Below, piece by piece: positions 1 to 11,257 of a DNA stretch of 64,000 bases (the stretch's first letter is position 1; every line of letters begins with the position of its first letter). The position numbers and the translations under genes were made by a program. The notes under the pieces are model-generated. The model did not search any database and was not told the origin of the DNA. It saw nothing but the letters and a program-made list of their open reading frames with translations. The DNA is from Homarus americanus (lineage: Eukaryota > Arthropoda > Malacostraca > Decapoda > Nephropidae): positions 4,499,594 to 4,563,593 of the forward strand of contig NW_024742338.1 of assembly GCF_018991925.1 (NCBI RefSeq), written 5' to 3'.

Positions 1-1215
1 TGGTACTAGTGACGGTAGTGTTGTGACGGTAGTGTTGTGACGGTAGTGCTGTGACGGTGGTGTTGTGACGGTAGTGTTGTGACGGTGGTGCTGTGACGGT
101 AGTGTTGGACGGTAGTGTTGTGACGGGTACTAGTGACGGTAGTGTTGTGACGGTAGTGTTGTGACGGTAGTGTTGTGACGGTGGTACTAGTGACGGTAGT
201 GTTGTGACGGTGTTACTAGTGACGGTAGTGTTGTGACGGTGGTGCTGTGACAGTGTTGTGACGGTGGTACTAGTGACGTAGTGTTGTGACGGTAGTGTTG
301 TGACGGTGTTACTAGTGACGGTAGTGTTGTGACGGTGGTACTTGTGACGGTAGTGTTGTGACGGTAGTGTTGTGACGGTGGTACTAGTGACGGTAGTGTT
401 GTGACGGTAGTGTTGTGACGGTGGTACTAGTGACGGTAGTGTTGTGACGGTAGTGTTGTGACGGTAGTGTTGTGACGGTGGTACTAGTGACGGTAGTGTT
501 GTGACGGTAGTGTTGTGAGGCATTGGTACTAGTGACGGTAGTGTTGTGACGAGTTTACTAGTGACGGTAGTGTTGTGACGGTAGTGTTGTGACGGTGGTA
601 CTAGTGACGGTAGTGTTGTGACGGTGTTACTAGTGACTGAAGTGTTGTGACGGTAGTGCTGTGACGGTGGTGTTGTGACGGTAGTGCTGTGACGGTGGTG
701 TTGTGACGGTAGTGTTGTGACAGTAGTGTTGTGACGGTGGTGCTGTGACGGTAGTTTGTGACGGTAGTGTTGTGACGGTAGTGTTGTGACGGTGGTACTA
801 GTGACGGTAGTGTTGTGACGGTGGTGCTGTGACGGTAGTGTTGTGACGGTAGTGTTGTGACGGTGGTACTAGTGACGGTAGTGTTGTGACGGTGTTACTA
901 GTGACGGTAGTGTTGTGACGGTGGTGCTGTGACGGTAGTGTTGTGACGGTAGTGTTGTGACGGTGGTACTAGGGACGGTAGTGTTGTGACGGTAGTGTTG
1001 TGACAGTGTTGAGTGTTGTGACGGTGGTACTAGTGACGGTAGTGTTGTGACGGTAGTGTTGTGACGGTAGTGCTGTGACGGTAGTGTTGTGACGGTAGTG
1101 CTGTGACGGTAGTGCTGTGACGGTAGTGTTGTGACGGTAGTGCTGTGACGGTAGTGCTGTGACGGTAGTGTTGTGACGGTCGTGCTGTGACGGTAGTGCT
1201 GTGAGCTGTGACATG
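1..1215. repeat. Minisatellite, about 14-bp unit (GTGACGGTAGTGTT)
   Basis: Dominant unit GTGACGGTAGTGTT, interspersed with GTGACGGTGGTACTA as a second type, giving a partial higher-order pattern. It begins before the window. Confidence 0.9.
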
Positions 1216-1292
1216 AGCGCTGTGAGTCTCAGAGCTTTCAAGTTCCTATGAGCGCTGTGACCCTTGGAAATTACACACTCGTTAGTCACGGG

Positions 1293-2160
1293 TTCCAGTC
1301 TGTGTTCCAGTAGGCTCCAGTGTGTCTTGATAATGTTCCAGTCTGTGTTCCAGTAGGCTCCAGTGTGTCTTGGTAATGTTCCAGTCTGTGTTCCAGTAGG
1401 CTCCAGTGTGTCTTGGTAATGTTCAGTCTGTTTTCCAGTTGGCTCCAGTGTGTGTGTTGATCTGTGTTCCAGTAGGCTCTAGTGTGTCTTGGTAATGTTT
1501 CAGTCTGTGTTCCAGTAGGCTCCAGTGTGTCTGGTAATGTTCCAGTCTGTGTTCCAGTAGGCTCCAGTGTGTCTTGGTAATGTTTCAGTCTGTGTTCAGT
1601 GGGCTCCAGTGTGTCTTGGTAATGTTCCAGTCTGTGTTCCAGTAGGCTCCAGTGTGTCTTGGTAATGTTCCAGTCTGTTTTCAGTTGGCTCCAGTGTGTC
1701 TTGGTAATGTTCCAGTCTGTGTTCCAGTAGGCTCTAGTGTGTCTTGAGTGATTGTCTCAGTCTGTGTTCCAGTAGGCTCAGTGTGTCTTGGTAATGTTCC
1801 AGTCTGTGTTCCAGTAGGCTCCAGTGTGTCTTGGTAATGTTTCAGTCTGTGTTCAGTGGGCTCAGTGTGTCTTGGTATTTCAGTCTGTGTTCAGTAGGCT
1901 CCAGTGTGTCTTGGTAATGTTCCATCTGTTTTCCAGTTGGCTCCAGTGTGTCTTGATAATGTTCCAGTCTGTGTTCCAAGTAGGCTCCAGTGTGTCTTGG
2001 TAATGCTCCAGTCTGTGTTCCAGTAGGCTCCAGTGTGTCTTGTAATCCAGTCTGTGTTCCAGTAGGCTCCAGTGTGTCTTGGTAATGCTCCAGTCTGTGT
2101 TCCAGTAGGCTCCAGTGTGTCTTGTAATGTTCCAGTCTGTGTTCCAGTAGGCTCCAGTGT
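1293..2160. repeat. Minisatellite, 43-bp unit
   Basis: About 20 copies containing GTTCCAGTCTGTG, TTCCAGTAGGCTCCAG and TGTGTCTTGGTAAT. Indels are common. Separated from the first array by under 90 bp. Confidence 0.9.
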
Positions 2161-2187
2161 TACTAATGGAGCCCTAGTATATGGCTC

Positions 2188-2189
<2 letters not shown>

Positions 2190-2255
<66 letters not shown>

Positions 2256-2447
2256 AAGTTCCAGTTGGTCAGGTCAGGAATTTAAGCATGACAAGTGACA
2301 GCATGACCCCAAAGCCTCTCTATCCGAACCTCTGAGCCAAACACTTTCTGAACCCCCGAACCTGAAACCCCGAATCCGAATCTCTGACGTAGGAAAAAAA
2401 AAGGAGTCACTTTTCTAAGTAATGAAACCTGATATTTTATGCTCTGT

Positions 2448-2496
<49 letters not shown>

Positions 2497-2820
2497 CTAT
2501 AGCATCACCACCAATTATTATGAGTTACACCAGATCACAAAATTATAACCCAAGAAAATAATAACCTTCATATTTTTGTTTTATCTCTTATTTTGTGGAC
2601 GTGTAAAGGCGACCATATTGCGCTGCACCGCTAGTCAATTGTTTCACTGTCACACCTTTGTCGCCTTTCTCTTGTCTTGCGGCTGTGTGTGTGTGTGTGT
2701 GTGTTTGGGAATGTGTCTGTTTTTGCGCGTGTATGTTTATGTAAATATGTTTGTTTCTATATATGTTTGTGTGTGTGAGTGTGTCGTGAAAGAGAAAGCA
2801 AAAGAAAGATATTGGCAAGG

Positions 2821-2851
<31 letters not shown>

Positions 2852-3032
2852 ACGTCTTGCTCTACTTCCCACACCCACCATGACTCAGCACAGACTCACT
2901 AATGTAATACACTGAATATTTTTTTTCATCCATCTAACTCTTTCATTACATCAATATAATTCATTTCACTGGAAGATACAATAACTACTACTGAACACTC
3001 GTTATGACGTAGGTGTGTGTGTGTGTGTGGTT

Positions 3033-3070
<38 letters not shown>
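2190..3070. repeat. Cluster of microsatellites
   Basis: (CT)n 2191-2253, (TC)n about 2451-2493, (GT)n about 2684-2704, (GA)n 2828-2852 and two (GT)n tracts between 3013 and 3070. Intervening sequence is unique and AT-rich, with no gene. Confidence 0.85.
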
Positions 3071-3071
<1 letters not shown>

Positions 3072-3639
3072 TATTGGACAGTTTAGGCCGACGTTAACCA
3101 AACAAGTTTTTATCTATGGTAAATATAGTCTAATATGTGAGCGTAATTACCGCCATATTTATAACTGGAATAATGGAGGTTTTTTGTAAATAACTCTGGG
3201 ACTTATTAGGGCAGGAAGTGTCAGTAATATTATTGAGGATGCATCATTATGGCCGTCACTGGTCCTAACGAGTGTTTGTCTGTCGTAAATATGGTCTTAT
3301 CAGTGTTGTTTTACCCTCGTCGTATTTATCATCGACTAAATTGTGTATTTGGATGACATTGGTCCTGAGATAAACAACGTGATATATCGGTATTGTATCA
3401 CGTAGGTCTTCTCAAACAATCAACCTAACCTAACCAAATTTACCTTAAAATATAATATAATGAGATTGTGTCCGCCGCCAGAGGTCTACCGCGTCCCTCA
3501 CTGACAAGATGGCGTGAGGGACGTAATTATATCGTTTTGGTTTTTATTTGTTTTTCAGATTAGTTTAACCTTTTTATGGTGTTGTGTAAATATTATGTGA
3601 CATACTGACTGTTGAAGTGTTAGGGTGGAACTGTGTTAA
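3071..3639. other. Unique AT-rich sequence
   Basis: No long open frame, no repeat array. A short CAACCTAACCTAACC tract lies at about 3421. Confidence 0.5.
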
Positions 3640-4155
3640 CGAGCAGGGAGGGTGGAGGTGGGGTAGGGGGAGGAGGAGGGAGAGGAGTGGGGGGTGAAGA
3701 AGGAAGAGTGAGGAGGAAGGAGGGAGGGGAGTGAGGGTAGGAGGACGGGTGAGGGGGAGAAGGAGGACGGAGTGAGGGAGAAGGAGGGAGTGAGGGAGGA
3801 GAGAGTGAGGAAGGAGAAGGAATGTGAGGGAGGAAGAGATGAGGAGTGAGGAGGAAGGAGGAGGGAGTGAGGGAGTGGGAGGACGGGTGAGGGGAGAAGG
3901 AGGACAGGTGAGGGAGGGAAGGAGGGGGAGTGAGGGAGAAAGTGAGGGAGAGGAATGTGAGGAGGGAGAGATGAGGGAGTGAGGAGGGAAGGAGGAGGGA
4001 GTGAGGGAGTAGGAGGACGGAGTGAGGGAGAAGGAGGGAGTGAGGGAGGAAAGTGAGGAAGGAGAAGGAATGTGAGGGAGGAAGAGATGAGGAGTGAGAG
4101 AGGAGAAGGAGGGAGTGAGAGTGGAGAAGGAAGGAGGAGGGAGTGAAGGAGGAAG
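3640..4155. repeat. Polypurine tract (GGA/GAGTGAGG), about 0.5 kb
   Basis: One strand is almost purely G and A with 'GGAGGGAGTGAGGGAG' words at variable spacing; T and C are rare. Long R:Y tracts of this kind can form triplex or G-rich structures. Two long minus-strand open frames over it (Ser/Pro/Leu only) are composition artefacts. Confidence 0.85.
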
Positions 4156-4957
4156 GAATAAAAGCGACCCCCAGACAGTACAGCAGGAGTCACGTGTTGG
4201 GCTAATGGACGCCGCCAGCCCTGAGTCCCATTTCAAGATTTTTTTATTTTTTTTGAGGTAGATTTATTGGTCTTTATTATTCTTAGGTTAGGTTAGGGTG
4301 GTTAATCCTTAGGTGAAATAAACTACGGTGAAAACAACATAAAAATGGTATCAGAATTACGTTGAGACTCTACCTTAACTTTGGAAAGATTATGTACGTT
4401 ATTTTAGTCAGATGCTGAGTGAACGTTATTATTTAAGGATCTGTTTAACTTTATTGCATCGTTGTTATTGTGTTTTGTCGTAAGTTAATGAGTTAGCTGC
4501 AGTTTTATTAGTTAGGAGGAACATTCACGTAAGAATTACTGAGAATATAGACCTAAGTCACTTTAATTCTTTATAATAACCTTAAATGACAATTATTTTC
4601 GACAGGTTATATTATTATCTAGAGTTGTGTGTTTGTTTACGTGTACCACCAAACGCTCGCTGAGTGGCCCATACATGACGTCACTCCGCAGTGTGAGTCA
4701 GACGAAACTCTCAATCATTTTTTGTTTAAGCCAAATTTAAGTTTATTCTCACAACATACAGATCAGAGGCATGACTTTTAATCCATACTCCGCTGATGAG
4801 AAAAAAACACACTCAAGTAGACATAATATAAGAACAATACATTAGTTAAAGGAAACCTGCAGTAGTGAGTCAATTGAAAGTCTTTATTCTTTGTTTCTGT
4901 GGCAGCGTGACTCATAAAAAACGGGTTTTTTCTCATGTTGCGGTTCTGTTGTCCTGG

Positions 4958-5020
<63 letters not shown>

Positions 5021-5075
5021 GTAATGTCATGTTGAGAGTTTAGTTGACCACATTGGAAAATAGCCACTCCTCTAC
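4156..5075. other. Unique sequence with (CT)n
   Basis: Contains a palindromic-element arm at 4280-4330, TGACGTCA at 4676 and (CT)n at about 4962-5016. No gene seen. Confidence 0.5.
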
Positions 5076-5270
5076 CACAGTACCACTCTAGCACCACCAC
5101 AGTACCACTCTAGCACCACCACTGTACCCCTCTAGCACCACCACTGTACCACTCTAGCACCACCACTGTACCACTCTATATTAAACTGTTTGCCCTGAGG
5201 ATGTAGTGTAGTGGTGTAGTGTAGTGTAGTGTAGTGTAGTGTAGTGTAGTGTAGTGTAGTGTAGTAAGTT
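5076..5270. repeat. Two short arrays: ACCACTCTAGCACCACC and (GTGTA)n
   Basis: Four or five copies of a roughly 24-bp GTACCACTCTAGCACCACC unit, then about a dozen GTGTA pentamers at 5203-5265. Confidence 0.8.
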
Positions 5271-5970
5271 TAAGGAGACTGTCGGAGCAGCCCACACAGC
5301 ATCTTACTCAGGGCAGTAAACATGGCAGCCTTGCAACTCTCTGTCTTCAGTATTGGCAGAGTCCAGGACCAGGGTATGGGTGGAGGTTTTGTTTATTTTG
5401 GTAGAGTGTAAACAATTGTCTTCCCATGTTGAATAATGTAGTTGTTGTCCTTCAGCAAACAGAAGAAAACGAAGCTGTATATTCCACGTATTGATAGAAA
5501 CGTTTGTGTAAGTGTATTTGTGACGTATGTACTGTACTTTATGACGTCATTCGTTACGTTTGTGTTTGAGGTTTACGGGAATTTACAGAGTTTTTTCAAC
5601 AAGTGACGTCTGTCCATCACTAATGGCCTCTGCTGTTGCCTAATACTGTTGCAATATATAAAGTGGTTTTGTTGTGGTTTGTGACGTAGCCATAACGTCA
5701 CAGTTATTAGACCACCGTTCGACTAGACAAAGATGGATTACGTGACGAACACCAGACAGTCATACTTGTCCTCAGCAACATAACAAAAGGATATATCGTG
5801 TAATAAATTCGTTCATGTTTCTACAGCGCTAAACTGTGTACAGAACCTCGTTTAGAAAGATTATTAACTGGAATACAGAAATGTTGATAAATAAGACAAC
5901 AATATTAAGTGTGCATTAGTGTGAGGTTTTCTTAAAGTTGGGTATAAGGAGAATTGACCTGTCGACTAAG
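5271..5970. other. Unique sequence, no gene seen
   Basis: Mixed composition with TGACGTCA at 5542. No open frame of interest. Confidence 0.4.
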
Positions 5971-6132
5971 CTCCGCCCACCTTAGCAACCGACACAAGAC
6001 GTACACGTTGATTGGTTGTTGGTTACTGGGTGACTCGTGACGTCACATCTGCAGTCTGACATTATTTTCCTTTTCCGAATAACTACAATTTTCTTTGAGT
6101 GTGACGTCACGACTTGGCAACCAGCAGCCAAT
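5971..6132. promoter_or_regulatory. Promoter-like motif cluster: GC box, CCAAT boxes, two CREs, half X-box
   Basis: In order: CTCCGCCCAC (5971, Sp1-type), ATTGG (6011, reverse CCAAT), TGACGTCA (6038), TGACGTCA (6102), TTGGCAACC (6114, RFX half X-box) and CCAAT (6128). CRE followed by X-box half and CCAAT recalls X/Y-box promoters, though order and spacing are not those of a known promoter. It lies about 0.6 kb upstream of the mini-exon candidate at 6744. Confidence 0.3.
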
Positions 6133-6743
6133 CATCTGTTCAGGATTGTGACGGTTAAGACGGTGACCCTTGATAATGTGGACGGGTGTTAAGACTGTTT
6201 TATGTTATGTATTTATGTACTGCAAACAACTAAAATAATCCATCTTTGTGTCGCTAGGGTGGTCAATCTTCAGGTGAAATAGCTTTAGGTTAACAGATTT
6301 TTCAGTCCAGGTACCAATTTCATGAATACCTTCGATTTAGTCCTTATAAGAGCGAATGGCGGTTTGATTTGGTCTATTTTAATTTGTTTTTATTCTATTA
6401 TTTATGTAATTTATATAATTGGCCAACTCGATGACATGAGGCCTTAGTGGTGCCATTATGTGTGGTAAAGGCGGTAGATATTACGTATAGTGGCCCTGTT
6501 ATAGACCTCGGCAAAATTTCTTTAGTTACCCCGGCAAGTCTTCAAGTTTTCTTTGATTCGTGATTCAACAGACTGAGGGTAACTGATGTAAATGGGAAGC
6601 TTTTTCTTTTAAGTAATGACATGAAGAATCTCCATCCCAGATTATTTAACTTGAAGATTAACCTAACCTAAACTAACCAAACCTAACTTAACCTAATCTA
6701 ACCTAGTCTAGCCTAATCTAACCTTCCCTGTTTTTGTTTACAG

Positions 6744-6778
6744 GTGAGTGGTGAGGTGTGATGACGTAGCTGAGTCAG
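6744..6778 (+). other. Candidate 35-nt non-coding or recursive-splice exon
   Basis: The acceptor CCTGTTTTTGTTTACAG ends at 6743 and is followed directly by GTGAGT; a consensus donor GTCAG|GTAAGT lies at 6779. All three frames contain stops, so it is not coding. It may be a 5' UTR exon or a ratchet point. The architecture equals that at 35240-35290. Confidence 0.3.
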
Positions 6779-6834
6779 GTAAGTAATTAATCAATGTTTA
6801 GTTTTGTCGTTTAATGTTTGTTGATGTTTATGGT

Positions 6835-6905
6835 GACCTGTGGTGTGCTGGTTAGTATACTCGTCTTGTAGGTGAATGGTCCATGGTTCGATCTCTCTCA
6901 CTTCA
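6835..6905 (+). repeat. tRNA-derived SINE head or tRNA pseudogene
   Basis: TGGTGTGCTGG at 6841 resembles a pol III A box; about 34 nt later GGTTCGATC at 6885 resembles a B box. A tRNA-like 'GTTAGTATAC...CTTGTAGG' middle lies between. The 3' side runs into (CA)n. No acceptor stem pairs, so it is not a functional tRNA. Confidence 0.4.
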
Positions 6906-7125
6906 CACACACACACACAGTTTAGAGATATTCCTGTGATTGAGGCTCTTGTTACCTGTCTTCACCTGTAATCAACACCTGTCTTCACCTGTAATCAACA
7001 CCTGTCTTCACCTGTAATCAACACCTGTCTTCACCTGTAATCAACACCTGTCTTCACCTGTAATCAACACCTGTCTTCACCTGTAATCAACACCTGTCTT
7101 CACCTGTAATCAACACCTGTCAAGA
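6904..7125. repeat. (CA)n then 23-bp minisatellite
   Basis: Seven nearly identical copies of a unit with CAACACCTGTCTTCACCTGT plus AAT. Each unit carries two CACCTG E-boxes. Confidence 0.9.
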
Positions 7126-7239
7126 ATCACACTTACTCCCTGTGTTACTGCCTTAATGACGGAATGATACAATAAACGTCACTGCGGATAAATATAGACG
7201 ATGTGTTTAATATTTTTTTATGAAGAGATTATCTGTAGA

Positions 7240-7242
7240 TTA

Positions 7243-7284
<42 letters not shown>

Positions 7285-7365
7285 TCTTTATTTCACCTGA
7301 TAATTAAATACCCTAATACTTCCTGACTGTATGTATGTATGTATGTATGTATGTATGTATGGTTT
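7240..7365. repeat. (CT)n and (TATG)n microsatellites
   Basis: (CT)n at about 7243-7281 and eight (GTAT) tetramers at 7330-7361. Confidence 0.85.
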
Positions 7366-7414
7366 GCCTGTTTGAGTCTACTGCCAATATTCCCTCATCC
7401 GATATAGCAAGTTG

Positions 7415-7672
7415 TTTGTATTGTGCAACGTGGGTGATAACTGTGCAACGTGGGTGATAACTGTGCAACGTGGGTGATAACTGTGCAACGTGGGTGGTAC
7501 TGTGGAACGTGGGTGGTACTTGGAACGTGGGTGGTACTGAACGTGGTGATAACTGTGCAACGTGGGTGGTACTGTGGAACGGGTGGTACTGTGCAACGTG
7601 GGTGATAACTGTGGAACGTGGGTGGTAACTGCAACGTGGGTGGTACTGTGGAACGTGGGTGGTACTGTGCTA
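7415..7672. repeat. Minisatellite, about 20-bp unit (GTGCAACGTGGGTGATAACT)
   Basis: About 12 copies; later copies change GATAACT to GTACT, giving a 17-18-bp variant. Confidence 0.9.
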
Positions 7673-8085
7673 GTTAAGAGCCTTGTTGACTATTATGCAA
7701 GATACGTAATACTCTTGTTGTTGCAGGTTTTTTTTTTTGCAATTGTGATCTTGTGCTAGCTAAGTGTTTTTTTGCAAGTGTTGAGTATTATGCAAGACGT
7801 GTGATACTGGTGTTGCTGTAAGTGTTGGCCCGTGGGAGTAATTCTGTGTTGGAAGTGAACGACCACAAATAGTCATTGTTTAGGAACGTGAGCATGTCCT
7901 TGGAGCCGTTTGTTTGTTTGTAGGTACGTTTGTTTTTCTGTGTATTTTCATATGTTTTGATTTTAACTTAATCTAACCAAATAAACTCAGCCTAACCAAA
8001 CCTAACCTAACCACTCCTAACGTAACCAAACTTAACCTAAGCTAACCAAATATAAATTTCATAGATATTTTGTGGAGTTCAGTTA

Positions 8086-8275
8086 GGTTAGGTTAGGTAA
8101 GGTTAGGTTAGGTTAGGATAGTTAGGGTGAATGGGTTAGGTTAGGTTAGGATAGTTAGGTTAGGTTAGGTTAGAATAGGTTAGGTTAGGTTAGGTTGGGT
8201 TGAGTTAGGTTAGGTTAGGTTAGGTTAGGTTAAGTTAGGTTAGGTTAGGTTAGGTTAGGTTAGGTTAAGGGAAGG
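8086..8275 (+). repeat. Interstitial (TTAGG)n tract, about 190 bp
   Basis: Pentamer TTAGG with scattered variants (TTAGGA, TTGGG, TTAAG). At 7970-8045, across about 40 bp of AT-rich DNA, a degenerate CCTAA tract lies in the opposite orientation. The order CCTAA then TTAGG is the reverse of a telomere fusion point. Confidence 0.8.
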
Positions 8276-8684
8276 ACTGTGGTGGTGGTCCAGGTGTGTG
8301 GTCCCCAGGATGTCCAGTCAGAAAACGTGATGTTGGTCTCTTGCCCGAGGGAAAATGCTGCCAGACCGTTGACCTCTGGGAAGATGTGTGTGTGTGGGGG
8401 GTCATTTGCAAGGAATTTCAACACAGTTACAGTACAAAAGTGAGATTGGAAGGGTGAACACACTAGTTATCTACGAGTTGTTGATGATCTTTACAATGGT
8501 TGGAATGTGGTTGGTTTTATAGTGATCAATACGTGGTGGTGGTGGTGGTGTCGAACAGCAATTAGTGGACGAAGGATCTCAGGTGGTCGCAGGAGACGGT
8601 GACGAGGATGGTGTAATAGCTTCTTCCTAAACTAACAGATGAGGTCATGATCAGAGAATGTTGAGAGGGTCAGGGTTTATTGAG

Positions 8685-8688
<4 letters not shown>
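8276..8688. other. Unique sequence, no gene seen
   Basis: A 67-codon minus-strand open frame (8260-8463) has no recognisable family and its ends lie in the TTAGG tract; it is probably chance. Confidence 0.4.

Positions 8689-8772
<84 letters not shown>
8689..8772. repeat. (GT)n, about 84 bp
   Basis: Uninterrupted TG dinucleotide run. Confidence 0.95.
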
Positions 8773-8939
8773 ACCACCATGACCTCACAGACAACAAGTG
8801 ACCCTTACCTTGTATACATTATTGATAAATGATCCTTGGAAAGAGAAAGAGAGATAGAAGCAAGGAAGAAGATACTTATGAACGGAGAACAAGATGAATT
8901 AAGAGACAAAGGATGGTAGAAGAGGAGGGGTCGTCAAAA

Positions 8940-9394
8940 TTTAAGTCGGTTTAGTTCCTGTCCCCCTCCACCCCCATCTTTCACCCCAAGGTCAATGTAG
9001 GGCCTCAGCTCCTGTGCCCTCCTCCTCCTCTCCCTCTCCCCTCCTCCTCCTTCTCTCTGCCTCTCCCTCCTCGCCCTTTTCCTACCTTCCCCCCACTCGC
9101 CCCTCCCTTGGTATTCCTCCCCCCCATCACCTCCCCATCACCTCATGACCCCATTAAATCCTTAGTTCCTTCATCATATTATTTCCCATCCTTCCCAATC
9201 CTCTCATTCTCCCTCCCCTCCTTCTCACCCCCTCACCCCCCCTCCACAAGTCACCTCACAGCTGCAGGACACCCATTTACCCACCTTTCCCCTAACCGTT
9301 CTTCCCCCCTTCCTCTCTCCTCCTTCCCATACCCCCTCTTATTCCCTTCCCCTCCCCCTGTTTAACAGTATCCTCTCCCTCCTTCCTTCAGATG

Positions 9395-9457
<63 letters not shown>
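8940..9457. repeat. Polypyrimidine tract and (CT)n
   Basis: C/T-rich low complexity 8960-9365 without a regular unit, then (CT)n at 9401-9456. It abuts the hairpin element at 9481. Confidence 0.8.
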
Positions 9458-9459
<2 letters not shown>

Positions 9460-9480
9460 GATGAGTATAGGGTGCACAAT

Positions 9481-9697
9481 AAACTAGCTGCTCTGTTTGT
9501 ATAAAAAAATTCCCCTCTCCTCTTAGCTCCTTCTCCTCCCCTCCCCACCCCCCACCCCCCCCTACCACTCCCAACACATGCTAGGAAATTCAATACGGTG
9601 CCTTGTGCATGGTGGTGAGAGAGAGAGAGAGGTGGGGGGAAGTGATGAGGGAGGGGGAGGAGAAGAAATTTTTTTATACAAACAGAGCAGCTAGTTT
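9481..9697. mobile_element. Hairpin element with 31-nt perfect inverted arms
   Basis: Arm 9481-9511 (AAACTAGCTGCTCTGTTTG...) is the exact reverse complement of 9667-9697. The pairing extends inward as polypyrimidine (9512-9560) facing polypurine (about 9625-9665). Total about 217 bp. It looks like a foldback/MITE or an inverted duplication. Flanks show no clear target duplication. Confidence 0.7.
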
Positions 9698-9857
9698 GTT
9701 ACCCCATAACCCTATCTAACCTAACACTACCTAATCTAACTATCCCTGGTAGCGTTAGGGTGTTTAATCATCAGGTAAAGTAAGGACAGGTGAGGCAGGG
9801 GTTATCACAGGTGGTGGGTGATAACGCTTATCATATTACCTGTGGAATAGTCGACGA

Positions 9858-10063
9858 GTTGGGTGGGGGGGAGTGGGTGGGTGGATGGGTGGGGAGTGGG
9901 TGGGTGGATGGGTGGGGAGTGGGTGGGTGGGGGAGTGGGTGGAGGGGTGAGGAGAATGGGTGGGGGAAAGATTGGTATTTGGTGTGTAAGGGTGGGTTGG
10001 TGAGGGCTTGGTGGGTAGGCGGAAAGAGTGGGGCAGATTAGGATTTGGGGTGAAGTTGAGGAG

Positions 10064-10118
<55 letters not shown>

Positions 10119-10174
10119 GTTTTATGCAATCTATGAAACAGACAGAAAGAGACAGAAAGGAGAGAGAGGTACAG

Positions 10175-10215
<41 letters not shown>
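9858..10215. repeat. (GGGTGGAT)-like array, (GT)n and (GA)n
   Basis: GGGTGGGTGGATGGGTGGG-type repeats at 9866-9960, (GT)n at 10064-10117 and (GA)n at 10179-10213. The G-rich part has four-run GGG clusters that could form G-quadruplexes. Confidence 0.8.
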
Positions 10216-10264
10216 CAGGCAGGCAGGAGGCAGCACCGTCAGTGTCGCACCAGTAGCCAAGGAG

Positions 10265-11255
10265 TAAACACTGTACGTCGCTCTGTTAACTTCCTGTGCG
10301 CGTGTTAACAGTGAACCTCGCTCTGTTAAATCGTGTTAATATCTTTACCTAGTGTTAAATTGTGTTAATATCTCTCTGTCATGTGTTAATATCTCGCTAC
10401 CATGTGTTAAATCGTGTTAATATCGTTACCTCGTGTTAATATCGTTACCTCGTGTTAATATCGTTACCTCGTGTTAATATCGTTACCTCGTGTTAATATC
10501 GTTACCTCGTGTTAATATAGTTACCTCGTGTTAATATCGTTACCTTGTGTTAATATCGTTACCATGTGTTAATATCGTTACCACGTGTTAAATCACGTTA
10601 ATATCTCTCAGACATGTGTTAAATCGTGTTAATATCGTTGTCCTGTGTTAAATCATGTTCGTATCGTTGTCCTGTGTTAAATCGTGTTAACATCTCTCTG
10701 TTTTGTGTTAAAATCTCTCTGGGTGTTGTTAAATTGCTCTTTGTTGTGAAATTATGTTTAATTCATATTAATATATTTATCGATTTAAGTTAAATTTTGA
10801 CTGTTAATATAACGGCGTCTGACGTGTTAAATTATGTTAATATTTATCCTGGCTGTTATAAAATGTTCGGCCATGTTAACAACTCCTTCGGATATGTTAC
10901 ATTCAACCTTATTCGTGTTAATATATCGTTGGAATGTGTAAGTTAAATTCAGCCGCCTTGGCCATGTTAATTTGTGTTAATATCTATCCATAGGTTGTGT
11001 TAAAATATTCATCAGTGTTTAAACAAATGTTAAATTTATCTTTATATCTTCCCTAAATGTTAACAACTGGTTTGGTCAAGTTGAATTACACGTTTTTTTT
11101 TACTTGTTCTGATTGATGGTAAAGTTTTATAAGTGTTAACATCCGGTATTTGTTAACGTCGTTTTTAACACCTTTGACTAAGATGAAACGTTGTGTTAAT
11201 ATTCCCCAGCAATGTTAACTGTTAAACGTTTATCATAACTTTATATCAGTATAAA
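10265..11255. repeat. 19-bp minisatellite grading into a decayed GTTAA field
   Basis: Homogeneous CGTGTTAATATCGTTACCT copies at about 10400-10600. On the right side the spacing loosens and only GTTAA/TGTTAA words remain to about 11250. Confidence 0.8.
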
Positions 11256-11257
11256 CA

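Noticed and set aside
3574..4236. Minus-strand open frames of 185 and 220 codons
   Set aside because: Ser/Pro/Leu-only translation of the polypurine tract complement.
8086..8275. True telomere or chromosome fusion point
   Set aside because: Short, degenerate, wrong polarity for a fusion with the CCTAA tract beside it, and unique sequence on both sides.
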